A stretch of DNA of 64,000 nt from JAVDCA01 sp035764045 (GCA_035764045.1 DASTZX010000118.1:1-64000), one strand, 5' to 3'; numbered from the stretch's first letter, positions 36,383 through 45,132 are shown. Program-made: numbers and translations. Notes: a model not told the origin generated them from the letters alone.

Positions 36383-37123
36383 ATGCGGATCGCCCTCATG
36401 TCCGACGTGCACGGGAATCGGGAGGCTTTTGCCGCCTGTCTCGAGCATGCGGCCGAGAACGGCATCGATCGTTATGTCTTCCTGGGCGATTACGCCGGCT
36501 ACGGCGCCGATCCAGGCTGGGTGATCGACACCGTCGGCGATCATGTGGGGCGCGGCGCGATCGCCCTGCTCGGCAACCACGATGCCGCCGTGCTCGGCAC
36601 CAGCGTCGGGATGAACCCGGTCGCCGCCGATGCGATCGACTGGACGCGCGGGCAGCTCGACGAGCGGCAGCGCCGATTCCTCGCCGACCTGCCACTCTCG
36701 GTCGAAGACGATGACCGCCTCTATGTTCATTCCAGCGCCTTCGAGCCCGATGCCTGGCACTACGTCACCGATCTCTACGCCGCGTCGCGCAGCCTGATGG
36801 CGACCCAGGCGCACGCCACGTTCTGCGGCCACACCCACGTGCCCGCTCTTTTCCATATGTCTCGGACCGGCAAGTTCGCGAGCTTCGATCCGGTCGAGCG
36901 CGTGGAGATTCCCCTCACGCCACAGCGCCGCTGGCTTGCGGTCCTCGGTTCGGTCGGCCAGCCGCGCGATCGCGACCCCGCCGCCTGCTACGCCATCCTC
37001 GACGACGCGGCTTACGCGCTCACCTATATGCGCGTGCCCTACGACATCGAACGGGCGGCCCGGAAGATCCTCGACGCCGGCCTGCCCGCCATGCTCGCCG
37101 CTCGGCTGTTCGATGGATATTGA
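36383..37123 (+). CDS. Metallophosphoesterase
   Basis: The 246-residue protein has the calcineurin-like metal-binding motifs: LMSDVHGNREAF, FLGDYAGYGADP, LLGNHDAAVLG and CGHTHVPALF. These coordinate two metals for phosphoester hydrolysis. The family includes bacterial phosphoprotein phosphatases and nucleotide phosphodiesterases; the substrate is not readable from sequence. The start at MRIALMSDVHGN is the clear one; a longer frame covers the MraZ box region. The next gene is a protein kinase fused to a stress domain, so a kinase-phosphatase pair is possible. Confidence 0.88.
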   Translation: MRIALMSDVHGNREAFAACLEHAAENGIDRYVFLGDYAGYGADPGWVIDTVGDHVGRGAIALLGNHDAAVLGTSVGMNPVAADAIDWTRGQLDERQRRFLADLPLSVEDDDRLYVHSSAFEPDAWHYVTDLYAASRSLMATQAHATFCGHTHVPALFHMSRTGKFASFDPVERVEIPLTPQRRWLAVLGSVGQPRDRDPAACYAILDDAAYALTYMRVPYDIERAARKILDAGLPAMLAARLFDGY

Positions 37124-37139
37124 GCGGGACAGCGGCGAC

Positions 37140-38555
37140 ATGAACCCCAAGCGCCTGGAAGCCGGGCAGGTCATCGACGGCTTCACGCTCGAGCAGCCGC
37201 TCCCGCCCGGCGGCATGGCGAGCTTTTGGCGGGTCAGCCGGCCCGGCACCGACATGCCGATGCTCATGAAGATCCCGCTCATGCGCCGCGGCGAGGATCC
37301 CATCACCATCGTCGGCTTCGAGGTCGAGCAGATGATCCTGGCGCGGCTCACGGGGCCGCATGTGCCGCGCTTCGTCGCGGCCGGCGATTTCGAGCAACCC
37401 TATATCGTGATGGAGTTCATCGCCGGCCGACCGGTGAAGTCCTTCCTCGACAACACTCCGCTGCCGCCGGCGCAGGTGGCGGACATCGGCGCGCGCATTG
37501 CGTTCGCGCTGCACGACCTTCACCGCCAGCACGTGATCCATCTCGATCTCAAGCCGAGCAACGTCATCCTGCGCGATGACGGCGAGGCCGTGCTGATCGA
37601 CTTCGGCCTGTCGCGCCACGACCAGTTGCCCGATCTCGTCGCCGAGGAATTCGACGATCCCGTCGGCACCGGGCCGTACGTCGCGCCCGAGCAGGTGCTG
37701 CGCGACCGCGGCGATCCCCGCAGCGACATCTTCGCGCTCGGCGTCATCCTGTATTTCCTCGCCACCGGCGAACGGCCCTTCGGCGAGCCGCAGCGCGCTG
37801 CCGAATGGCGCCGCCGGCTCTGGCGCGATCCGGTGCCGCCGCGGCGCCGCAACGAGAAGATTCCCCCTTGGCTGCAGGAGATCATCCTGCACTGCCTCGA
37901 GGTCGACCCGGGGGAGCGCTATGCGACCGCGGCGCAGCTCGCGTTCGATCTCCAGCATCCCGAGCAGGTCGTGTTGACGGCGCGTGCGGAGCGGCGCGAG
38001 CGCGACGGATGGCCGACCGTCCTGATGCGCAGGCTGCGGACCCCCAAGCGGCTTCCGCCGCGCGACCGCACGCTGTCGGGATTGCTCGCCGGCGCGCCGA
38101 TCGTCCTGGCGGCCATCGATCTGGCGCCGGAGGGGGCGGAATTGCGCGAGGCGCTGGCCGTCGCCGTGCGGCGGGTGCTCACGACGTCGCCGGGCGCGCG
38201 CCTCGCCTGCGTGAACGTGCTCAAGACGTCGCGCATCATGGTTGATCCCGAAACCGACGCACACGGGCGCAATCTGCATCTGCAGCGGCTGATCGAGCTC
38301 AAGCGCTGGACGCGTGCGCTGCCGATCGCGGCGGAGCGCGTCACCTATCATGTGATCGAAGCGGTCGACCCCGCCGCCGCACTGGTCGACTATGCGCGCC
38401 ACACCCGGATCGATCATATCGTCATCGGCGCGCGCGGCAGCTCGCCCGTGCGCCGCCTGCTCGGCAGCGTATCGGCGAAAGTGGTGGCGGAGGCACCCTG
38501 CACCGTCACCGTGGTGCGGCTGCGCCAAGAGCCGGGCGCCGCAGCGTCCGGCTGA
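37140..38555 (+). CDS. Serine/threonine protein kinase fused to a universal stress protein domain
   Basis: The 471-residue soluble protein has an N-terminal Ser/Thr kinase domain of the Hanks type. The glycine-rich loop is PPGGMASFW, the ATP lysine is K44 (LMKIP), the catalytic loop is HLDLKPSN at about 134-141 with D136, DFG is at 154-156 and APE at 182-184, so it looks active. From about residue 310 a universal stress domain follows, ending IDHIVIGARGSSPVRRLLGS, the typical nucleotide-binding C-terminus. The ATG at 37140 is used; an ATG at 37113, overlapping the phosphoesterase, is an alternative. There is no transmembrane segment. Confidence 0.87.
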   Translation: MNPKRLEAGQVIDGFTLEQPLPPGGMASFWRVSRPGTDMPMLMKIPLMRRGEDPITIVGFEVEQMILARLTGPHVPRFVAAGDFEQPYIVMEFIAGRPVKSFLDNTPLPPAQVADIGARIAFALHDLHRQHVIHLDLKPSNVILRDDGEAVLIDFGLSRHDQLPDLVAEEFDDPVGTGPYVAPEQVLRDRGDPRSDIFALGVILYFLATGERPFGEPQRAAEWRRRLWRDPVPPRRRNEKIPPWLQEIILHCLEVDPGERYATAAQLAFDLQHPEQVVLTARAERRERDGWPTVLMRRLRTPKRLPPRDRTLSGLLAGAPIVLAAIDLAPEGAELREALAVAVRRVLTTSPGARLACVNVLKTSRIMVDPETDAHGRNLHLQRLIELKRWTRALPIAAERVTYHVIEAVDPAAALVDYARHTRIDHIVIGARGSSPVRRLLGSVSAKVVAEAPCTVTVVRLRQEPGAAASG

Positions 38556-38605
38556 CCCCCTCGTCTTTCGTCGCTTCGCCCGTCATGTCGCGCTAAATTG
38601 CACCC

Positions 38606-39367
38606 ATGAGCTTCCCTCCCGATTCGCCCCTGGTCGCCCGCGTGGTTGCCTCGCCCAATCATGAGACGCGCCACGGCGTGGCGCAGCCGGACATTCTGCT
38701 TCTGCATTATACCGGCATGAACACCACGCAGGGCGCGCTCGAGCGCCTGTGCGATCCGGCCGCACGCGTGTCCTCGCACTATCTCGTGTTCGAGGACGGC
38801 CGCATCCTCCAGCTCGTTCCCGAAAGCGAGCGCGCCTTTCATGCCGGCGAGTCGTCCTGGGAAGGTACGCGCGACATCAACTCGCGCTCGATCGGCATCG
38901 AAATCGGCAATCAGGGGCATGACGAGGGCTGTCCGGAATTCCCCGACGTGCAGATCGAGGCCGTCATCGCGCTCACGCGCGACATTCTCGCCCGCCGGAC
39001 GATCGCGCCGTTCCGCGTGCTCGCCCATTCCGACGTCGCGCCCGCCCGCAAGCGCGACCCCGGCGAGCGATTCCCGTGGGCGCGGCTGGCGGCGGCCGGC
39101 GTCGGCGTGTGGATCGAGCCGGAGCCGGTCGCTCCCGGCAGCGCGCTCAGGCCGGGCGATCGCGGCGCGCAAGTCGCCGAACTGCAGCGGGCGCTCGCCG
39201 ATTACGGCTATGGCGTCGCGCCGAGCGGCCTCTACGACGCTGCCACCGAGGAGGTGGTCACCGCCTTCCAGCGCCATTTCCGCCCGGCCCGCGTCGACGG
39301 AATCGCGGACACATCGACAACGGCGACGCTGAAAAAGCTACTGGCGCGGAGAGCCGCAAGCGCGTGA
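38606..39367 (+). CDS. N-acetylmuramoyl-L-alanine amidase with peptidoglycan-binding domain
   Basis: The 253-residue protein has an Amidase_2 (AmpD/AmiD) domain with HYTGMNTTQGALERL, HAGESSW, SIGIEIGNQGHDEG and the metal site HSDVAPARKRDPG, all consistent with zinc-dependent cleavage of MurNAc-L-Ala bonds. A PG_binding_1 domain follows (LRPGDRGAQVAELQRALADYGY). No signal peptide is visible at the chosen start, so a cytoplasmic AmpD-like recycling role is as possible as a periplasmic one. It lies 50 bases after the kinase gene. Confidence 0.9.
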   Translation: MSFPPDSPLVARVVASPNHETRHGVAQPDILLLHYTGMNTTQGALERLCDPAARVSSHYLVFEDGRILQLVPESERAFHAGESSWEGTRDINSRSIGIEIGNQGHDEGCPEFPDVQIEAVIALTRDILARRTIAPFRVLAHSDVAPARKRDPGERFPWARLAAAGVGVWIEPEPVAPGSALRPGDRGAQVAELQRALADYGYGVAPSGLYDAATEEVVTAFQRHFRPARVDGIADTSTTATLKKLLARRAASA

Positions 39368-39381
39368 AGCCAGGCCTGAAG

Positions 39382-40158
39382 CTAGGCGTGCTCCTCGATC
39401 ACGCTGGCGCGCACGTCGTCCTCGATCAGACGCCAGATGTGGTCGACGTAGCGCACGAAGTCCGGCGTGCGCTTGATGTCGAGGGTGCGCGGGCGCGGCA
39501 GCGCGACCTCGACGTTCTCCTGCACACGGCCTGGGCGGCGCGCGAAGACCAGGACGCGATCGGAGAGAAACACCGCTTCGTCGATCTGATGCGTGACGAA
39601 CAGCACGGTCTTGCGGCCCTGCTCCCAGATGCGAAGCAGCTCGGTCTGCATGATCTCGCGTGTCTGCGCGTCGAGCGCCGAGAACGGCTCGTCCATCAGC
39701 AGGATATCCGGGTCGATCGCAAGCGCGCGCGCGAGGTTGACGCGCTGGCGCATGCCGCCCGAGAGCTGGCGCGGGTGATAATGTTCGAATCCCTCGAGCC
39801 CGACCAGCTTCAACAGCTCGAGCGTGCGCCGCCGCGCCGCTGCGTCGGCCTGGCCGGCGATCTCGGGCCCGATCATCGCATTGGCGAGCACGCTGCGCCA
39901 CGGCAGCAGGTTGTCGTTCTGGAACACGAAGCCGCGGTCGCCGCCCGGCTTGGTGACCGGCTTGCCGTCGATCCGCACCTCGCCCGAGGTCGCCGGCTCA
40001 AGCCCCGCGACGATGCGCAGGAACGTCGTCTTGCCGCAGCCGCTCGGGCCGACCAGCGAGATGAACTCGCCGGGCGCGACCGTAAGGTTGATCGCACGCA
40101 GCGCCTCGAGCGCGTCGAAACGCTTGGTGAGCCCGGAGGCAGCGAGTTTGGCGGTCAT
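39382..40158 (-). CDS. ABC transporter ATP-binding protein (NitT/TauT family)
   Basis: The 258-residue ATPase has Walker A (GPSGCGKTTFLRIV), a signature motif (LSGGMRQRVNLARALA), Walker B (ILLMDEPFSALD) and the switch His in FVTHQIDEAVFLSDR. The pattern is that of the nitrate/sulfonate/taurine group. It starts one base after the permease stop and is the last gene of a six-gene operon. The substrate of the importer is not readable from the ATPase. Confidence 0.92.
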   Translation of the reverse strand: MTAKLAASGLTKRFDALEALRAINLTVAPGEFISLVGPSGCGKTTFLRIVAGLEPATSGEVRIDGKPVTKPGGDRGFVFQNDNLLPWRSVLANAMIGPEIAGQADAAARRRTLELLKLVGLEGFEHYHPRQLSGGMRQRVNLARALAIDPDILLMDEPFSALDAQTREIMQTELLRIWEQGRKTVLFVTHQIDEAVFLSDRVLVFARRPGRVQENVEVALPRPRTLDIKRTPDFVRYVDHIWRLIEDDVRASVIEEHA

Positions 40159-40159
40159 C

Positions 40160-40999
40160 TCAATCTCGCGTCCATGGCACGAGCTTGCCTTCGAGCCAGC
40201 CGAACCCGGCAGTCATCGCGATTCCCGCGACCGCCAGCACCACCACGCCGGCGAACAGCTCCGGCATGTTGAAGGCGTCCGCCGACTGGCTGATCAGCCG
40301 TCCCAGCCCGGCGCGCGATCCGAACAGCTCGGCGACCACGACTGCGATGAGCCCGCGGCCGATGCCGAGCTTGAGACCGGCGAGGATGAACGGTGTCGCC
40401 GAGGGCAGCGACACCTTGATGAAGATCTGCCGCGGCGTCGCTCCGAAGCTGCGCAGCATCTCGATCAGCCGCGGGCTGGTCGTGCGCAGCCCCGCCTCGG
40501 TGTTGATGGTCACCGGGAACAACACCAGCAGGATCACGACCAGAACCTTCGACCAGATGCCGATGCCGAACCACAGGATGAACAAGGGCGCGAGCGCGAT
40601 GGTTGGCGTGGCATAGAGGCCGGAGATCCACGGCTGCGAGACCTGCTTCGCGAGCACGCTGCTCGCCATCGCAAGCCCGAGCGCGATCCCGATCACGCTC
40701 GCGATCGCGTAACCGATCACGAATTCGAGTCCGCTGACGGCGATGTGCCGCCCGAGCTCGCCGCTCGCGCTGAGCGAGAGGACCGCCACGAAGATCTGCG
40801 ACGGCGCCGCGAGAAAGAGCGGATTGGCCACCACGAACCGGCTCAGCACCTCCCACAGCGCAAGGCCGCAGGCGATCGACACGAGGCCCGCCAGATAGTG
40901 ACGGCGCAGCGACGCGGCCCATGCGCGCGGCGCCGACGGCTGCGGCGCGGCCGCCGGAGCAGCCGGTCGAGAAGCGCTCTGGATATCGGCGGCAGTCAT
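40160..40999 (-). CDS. ABC transporter permease (NitT/TauT family)
   Basis: The 279-residue permease has a proline-alanine-rich N-terminal cytoplasmic tail of about 25 residues, then about six helices. The cytoplasmic coupling loop is LRSFGATPRQIFIKVSLPSATP (EAA-like). The last helix region (GVVVLAVAGIAMTAGFGWLEG) is followed by a short end. It starts two bases after the second binding protein gene and is coupled to the ATPase gene. Confidence 0.9.
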   Translation of the reverse strand: MTAADIQSASRPAAPAAAPQPSAPRAWAASLRRHYLAGLVSIACGLALWEVLSRFVVANPLFLAAPSQIFVAVLSLSASGELGRHIAVSGLEFVIGYAIASVIGIALGLAMASSVLAKQVSQPWISGLYATPTIALAPLFILWFGIGIWSKVLVVILLVLFPVTINTEAGLRTTSPRLIEMLRSFGATPRQIFIKVSLPSATPFILAGLKLGIGRGLIAVVVAELFGSRAGLGRLISQSADAFNMPELFAGVVVLAVAGIAMTAGFGWLEGKLVPWTRD

Positions 41000-41001
41000 G
41001 G

Positions 41002-41988
41002 TCAGTCGGTCAACCGTGTCACGCCCGGAAGGACGAGGCGATCGAGCTCGATCCGTGGGATGTCGCCGAGCCCGACCAGCGCATCGACCAGGGCGCCCAG
41101 CTTCTTGCGCGAGACCTGCCCTGTCGGCTCGAAGAAATGCCCCTTGCGGAAGAAGTCATAGGCCTTCTCGACCTCCTCCTGCTTGAGCCCGCTCATCCTC
41201 ACCATCATCTTGACGGCCTCGGCGCGGTTGCGGTCGTCCTCGAACCAGGCGACCGCCTTCCCATGCGCGGCCAGCACGCGCGCGAGCAGCGCTTGGTGCG
41301 CCTTCGCCCAGGGGAGGTTCGCCACCGTGCCGGAGAACGGCAGCTCGGGGGTGTAGTCCACCGCAAGCCCGAGCTCGTTGAAGCCCCTGTCGACCGCCTG
41401 GAAATTGAACGGCGGCAGAAGGATCGCCGCATCGACGGCGCCGCCGAGCAGCGCCTGTGCGCGCGCCGAGGTCGCTCCCGCATAGACCATGTCGAATTCG
41501 CCCGGCTTGATGCCGCTCGGGGCCAGCATGCGCTCGACATAGATGCGGGTGATGTCCTTCGGTCCGCCGAGCGAGATCGTCTTTCCCTTCAGGTCCTTCA
41601 GCGACTTGATCTCGGGTTTTGCGACCAGTGCATAAGGCGGCGACTGCGACTCGAAGCGCACGATCGCAATCGGGGCGCCCTTCTCGATCGCCCTGATCGG
41701 ATCGACGAGTCCGGTCGACATGGTGATGTCGAGCGAGCCCGACGTCAGCTGCTGGATCATCTGCGCGCTCGACTGCACGTAGACGATATCGACCTTCACG
41801 TCCTGTGCGGCGAAGAACCCCTTGTCGACCCCGATGAGCACCGGCCACAGGTTGGCCGATGCCGAGCCGACGGTGCCCACCGTCACGGTATCGGCAGCGC
41901 GCACGGAGGGCGCCGCGAGCATCAGGACGGCAGCCGCCGCCACGGCGCTCCGAACGACGTTGCCAATACGCATCACCGATCTCCTCAT
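41002..41988 (-). CDS. ABC transporter substrate-binding protein, second of a tandem pair
   Basis: The 328-residue protein has a signal peptide (SAVAAAAVLMLAAPSVRA). Its mature part is of the NMT1/THI5-like (NitT/TauT) type, with VGTVGSASANLWPVLIGVDKG and SLKDLKGKTISLGGPKDITR. It is clearly a paralogue of the protein encoded just upstream; the two share the ASANLWPV, LVDPIR and GATSAR blocks. Its start overlaps the first copy by four bases. One importer with two binding proteins may recognise two related ligands. Confidence 0.9.
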   Translation of the reverse strand: MRRSVMRIGNVVRSAVAAAAVLMLAAPSVRAADTVTVGTVGSASANLWPVLIGVDKGFFAAQDVKVDIVYVQSSAQMIQQLTSGSLDITMSTGLVDPIRAIEKGAPIAIVRFESQSPPYALVAKPEIKSLKDLKGKTISLGGPKDITRIYVERMLAPSGIKPGEFDMVYAGATSARAQALLGGAVDAAILLPPFNFQAVDRGFNELGLAVDYTPELPFSGTVANLPWAKAHQALLARVLAAHGKAVAWFEDDRNRAEAVKMMVRMSGLKQEEVEKAYDFFRKGHFFEPTGQVSRKKLGALVDALVGLGDIPRIELDRLVLPGVTRLTD

Positions 41989-42953
41989 TCGACGATTTTG
42001 GTCACATCGGGCATGAACAGCCGATCGACCGAAAAGTCGCCCGGAATATCGCCGAGCTCCTTGAGAGCGTCCACCACCCGGCCGAGCTTCGCCCGCGAGA
42101 TCGTGCCGGTCGGCTCGAGGAATCCGCCCTTGATCAGGAACTCATAGCTCTTGTCGACATCATCGGGCTTCAGCTTGCTCACCGACACCATCAGGTCGAT
42201 CGCTTCCTTGCGATTGGCCGGATCGCTGAGCCAGGCGATCGACTTGTTGTAGGCCGAAAGGAAGTTTTTGAACGTCGCCTTGTGGCTCTGCGCCCAATCT
42301 CGGTTGGTCGAAAGCCCCGAGAATGGCATGTCGACGACATCGGCCGTGCGGCCGAGGTTGGTGAAGCCTTCCGCCTCGGCATGGAAGTTGTAAGGCGCGG
42401 TGAGGATCGCGGCATCGGCGGCGCCCGACTGCAGGGCCGCGAGGCGCGCCGACGTCGCGCCCGCATAGATCTGGTCGACGTCGCTGGGCTTCACACCGGC
42501 CGGCTCGAGCATGCGCTCGAAGAAGATGCGGGTGATGTCCTTGGCGCCGCCGACCGAGACGACCTTGCCCTTGAGATCCTTGATCTTCTTGATCGCGGGC
42601 TTGGCGAGCAGCGCATAGGGCGGCCGCTGCATCTCGATGCGCGCAATCGCGAGCGGCGCGCCCTTGTCGACGCCGCGGATCGGATCGACCAGTCCGCTGC
42701 CGACACTCACATTGACGGCGTTGACGGTGAGCTGCTGGATGACCCCGGCATTCGCCTGGACGAAGACGAGGTCGATCTTGATGTCCTCGGCGGCGAAGAA
42801 ACCTTTTTGCATGCCGACGGTGACCGGCCACAGATTCGCCGAAGCCGATCCGACCGAACCGACTACGATGGTCTCGGCCGCCCCGGCAGGCGCCGTGAGC
42901 GCCAGAACGCCCAGAATGACCGCCGCGCAAAGTCGAGGGAACAAGGCCCGCAT
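41985..42953 (-). CDS. ABC transporter substrate-binding protein, first of a tandem pair
   Basis: The 322-residue protein has a signal peptide (LFPRLCAAVILGVLALTAP, cleavage near GAA-ETI). It has the same fold and order of blocks as the next gene (GSVGSASANLWPVTVGMQKG, IKDLKGKVVSVGGAKDITR, GATSARLAALQSGAADAAIL). The ligand site is not known. It lies 12 bases after the deacetylase gene, so uptake and a first hydrolytic step are likely made together. Confidence 0.9.
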   Translation of the reverse strand: MRALFPRLCAAVILGVLALTAPAGAAETIVVGSVGSASANLWPVTVGMQKGFFAAEDIKIDLVFVQANAGVIQQLTVNAVNVSVGSGLVDPIRGVDKGAPLAIARIEMQRPPYALLAKPAIKKIKDLKGKVVSVGGAKDITRIFFERMLEPAGVKPSDVDQIYAGATSARLAALQSGAADAAILTAPYNFHAEAEGFTNLGRTADVVDMPFSGLSTNRDWAQSHKATFKNFLSAYNKSIAWLSDPANRKEAIDLMVSVSKLKPDDVDKSYEFLIKGGFLEPTGTISRAKLGRVVDALKELGDIPGDFSVDRLFMPDVTKIVE

Positions 42954-42965
42954 CGCCGCCTCCCT

Positions 42966-43841
42966 TCAGGTCTTGAGCTGCGCCAGGTAATGCTGGGCAA
43001 TCTCGCTTCCGGTCGTGCGCCAGACGCCCGCATGGCTGCAGATATATTCCAGCGCGGCGTCGAGGGCGCCGATGCGGTGCGGCACGCCGCTGATGTACGG
43101 GTGCAGCGCGATCGCCATCACGCGTCCGGACTCGGCGCCTTCGCGATAGAGCACGTCGAAGGTCCGGCACAGGATTCCCTTGAACTCGTCGGGCGACACG
43201 TACATGCGCTCATAGGCCGGCTTGTCGTTGCATTGCTGCGCATATGGCACCGATACGAGCGTCTTGCCGCCGTCGAGCTTCATCAGATAGGGCTGGTCGT
43301 CGTTGCACCAGTCGCACACATAAAGCCCGCCCTGAGCGGCGAGCAGATCGAGCGTGTCCCAGGTCTGCTGCAGGCCCGAGCTGAGCCAGCCCTTGACCGG
43401 CGCGCCGGTCGCCCGCCCGATCGTCTCGAAGGTGCGTTTGATGATCAGCGCCTCCTCGCCGGGCGCCGCTTCGTTGAGCCGGCGCGTGTTGCTCTCGTTG
43501 TGCCCCATCCATTCCCATCCGCGCTTGTTGCCCTCCTCGATGATGATCGGGTGGGCGGCGCACAGGTTGGCGTTGAGCGCGACCGAGCCGCGGATGCCGT
43601 AGCGATCGAGCACCTCCATCAGGCGCCAGACGCCGATGCGGTTGCCGTAGTCGCGGTCCGACCACATCACCACGTCGGGAATCTTGCCGCCCGCGCCGTA
43701 GCCGCCGGGCCGCTCCTGCAGCGAGAAATATTCGATGTTCGGGATGACCCACAGCGCCACCCGCTCGCCTTTCGGCCAGGCGAGCCGTGGACGGCGGATG
43801 ATCGGGGAATACTCGAACGGGCCGTAGTCGCGTGGTTTCAT
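42966..43841 (-). CDS. Polysaccharide deacetylase-like (PuuE-type) hydrolase
   Basis: The 291-residue protein belongs to the NodB-fold deacetylase superfamily, in the subgroup that includes PuuE allantoinase. Visible marks are ERVALWVIPNIEYFSLQERP, MWSDRDYGNRIGVWRLMEVL, WEWMGHNESNTRRL and ALHPYISGVPHRIGALDAAL. The GHNES and LHPYISG stretches are usual for this subgroup rather than for chitin deacetylases. A cyclic amide or ureide substrate would suit the neighbours (isochorismatase-like hydrolase, oxoprolinase), but this is inference. Two bases separate it from the upstream stop. Confidence 0.85.
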   Translation of the reverse strand: MKPRDYGPFEYSPIIRRPRLAWPKGERVALWVIPNIEYFSLQERPGGYGAGGKIPDVVMWSDRDYGNRIGVWRLMEVLDRYGIRGSVALNANLCAAHPIIIEEGNKRGWEWMGHNESNTRRLNEAAPGEEALIIKRTFETIGRATGAPVKGWLSSGLQQTWDTLDLLAAQGGLYVCDWCNDDQPYLMKLDGGKTLVSVPYAQQCNDKPAYERMYVSPDEFKGILCRTFDVLYREGAESGRVMAIALHPYISGVPHRIGALDAALEYICSHAGVWRTTGSEIAQHYLAQLKT

Positions 43842-43842
43842 G

Positions 43843-44547
43843 TCAACTCGCCTTGCGTACCGCCATCGCGTCGAGGTGCGCGACGACTTCGTCGATCTTC
43901 ATCACGTCGGCGTATTTGTGGTGCAGGTCGAACAGATTCACCTTGTGCGACAGCAGGCTGCGGTCGAAGCAGCATTCCTCGACCAGCACCACATGGAAGC
44001 CGTGCGAATAGGCGTCGACCGCTGAGGCACGCACGCAGCCCGATGTGCTCTCGCCGCAGATGATCACGGTGCGGACGCCGAGTTGCGTCAGATGCGCGAC
44101 GAGCGGAGTCCCGAAGAAGACGCTGGCGCGCTGCTTCGTGATGACGACGTCGCCCGGCTGCGGCTTGAAGTCGGCGCGGATCGCATAGACGGCGGGATCC
44201 TGCGGGATCTTTCGCCGCTTGGTCGCGGTCACCGCGGACGGCAGCGAGTCGGTTCGCGTGTCCATGGTCGAATAGAACACCGGCAGGCCGGCGGCACGGG
44301 CCGCGGCGAAGAGCTGCCGGGTCGGCTCGATCGCCGCGTGCGCGTATTCGCCGCAGGAGCTCGGGAAGCTCTTGGCCACCTGGGCCACCGGCCTGGCACC
44401 GCCCTGATAGGCGAGCTCGTAGAGGTCGATCGCAATCAGCGCCGGCGAAGGCCCGACGACGGTGTTGCGGGCGTAATGGGTGTAGATGTCCAGCACCTCC
44501 TGCGGAACGATGTCCTTCCAGCAATGATCCTCGAAGTCACTCGCCAT
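43843..44547 (-). CDS. Isochorismatase-like cysteine hydrolase
   Basis: The 234-residue protein has the isochorismatase/N-carbamoylsarcosine amidase fold, with ALIAIDLYELAYQGGARP (catalytic Asp) and IICGESTSGCVRASAVDAYSH (catalytic Cys). N-carbamoyl amide hydrolysis is the most common activity in such contexts. The start at MASDFEDHCW has GGAGGGC upstream; the frame beyond it is an antisense shadow of rnpB. It heads the six-gene ABC operon, whose promoter must lie within the 150 bases that also carry the rnpB promoter. Confidence 0.87.
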   Translation of the reverse strand: MASDFEDHCWKDIVPQEVLDIYTHYARNTVVGPSPALIAIDLYELAYQGGARPVAQVAKSFPSSCGEYAHAAIEPTRQLFAAARAAGLPVFYSTMDTRTDSLPSAVTATKRRKIPQDPAVYAIRADFKPQPGDVVITKQRASVFFGTPLVAHLTQLGVRTVIICGESTSGCVRASAVDAYSHGFHVVLVEECCFDRSLLSHKVNLFDLHHKYADVMKIDEVVAHLDAMAVRKAS

Positions 44548-44663
44548 CCGATTGCCCTCCGCGCATCTTTCGACTTCCAAGTCCGTCGGTCGAAGTTGCA
44601 AAATCCGTTCCGTTTCATCTGAACCGTTCTGGCCCGCGCTTTCAATAGCCGGACCCGGAGCCC

Positions 44664-44692
44664 TTGACGAAGGCCGAAGTCGACCCCACTGG
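44664..44692 (+). promoter_or_regulatory. Predicted housekeeping promoter of rnpB
   Basis: TTGACG at 44664-44669 is followed after 17 bases by CACTGG as a weak -10. Transcription would then begin at about 44699, the predicted 5' end of the RNA. The -35 is strong and the position is right; the -10 is poor, as often in this class. Confidence 0.5.
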
Positions 44693-44697
44693 TTCTT

Positions 44698-45097
44698 CGT
44701 CAGTCGGCCGGACGGCCGCTCCGGCAATGGTCGAAAGGCCGCCGGGGAGGAAAGTCCGGGCTCCTTGGACATGCGGTGCCGGATAACGTCCGGCGAGGGC
44801 GACCTCAGGGACAGTGCCACAGAAAACGAACCGCCGCGGCGCGTTGCGTTCAGTCGCGGCAAGGGTGAAAAGGTGCGGTAAGAGCGCACCGCGCTGCCGG
44901 CAACGGCAGCGGCACGGCAAACCCCACCGGGAGCAAAACCGAATAGGGACGGCGCGGAGCGCGAGCTTCGGGATCTGTGTCCGGATCCTGCCGTCCGGGT
45001 AGGTTGCTGGAGGCGCCGAGCAATCGGCATCCCAGAGGAATGGCCGTCACGCGGCGTCTCGCCGTTCGACAGAACCCGGCTTACAGGCTGGCTGATC
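44698..45097 (+). ncRNA. rnpB: RNase P RNA (bacterial type A)
   Basis: This is the catalytic RNA that removes 5' leaders from tRNA precursors. Conserved core blocks appear in order: GAGGAAAGTCCGGGCTCC near 44755, ACAGTGCCACAGAAAA, GGGTGAAAAGGTGCGGTAAG, GGCAAACCCCACCGGGAGCA, AATAGGGACGGC, GTAGGTTGCTGGAGGC, CCAGAGGAATGGCCGTCAC and CAGAACCCGGCTTACAGGC. The P1 helix pairs TCAGTCGGCC (44700-44709) with GGCTGGCTGA (45086-45095). The length of about 400 nt is normal for alphaproteobacteria. Ends are set by P1 and may be off by a few bases. Confidence 0.95.
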
Positions 45098-45105
45098 GTC
45101 TAAGG

Positions 45106-45132
45106 GGGCTCGGCGGATAACCCGCCGGGCCC
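45106..45132 (+). terminator. Terminator of rnpB
   Basis: GGGCTCGGCGG pairs with CCGCCGGGCCC (one G-T wobble) around a five-base loop, just after the RNA 3' end. It is followed by TCGCCAATTTT, a modest T-run. Confidence 0.75.

Noticed and set aside
41859..44063. 734-residue plus-strand open frame across the ABC binding protein and deacetylase genes
   Set aside because: Antisense to genes with clear families; no signal, no domain and no ribosome site.
44548..45030. N-terminal extension of the isochorismatase-like frame
   Set aside because: It runs antisense through rnpB; the inner ATG has a GGAGG-type site and the right length for the family.
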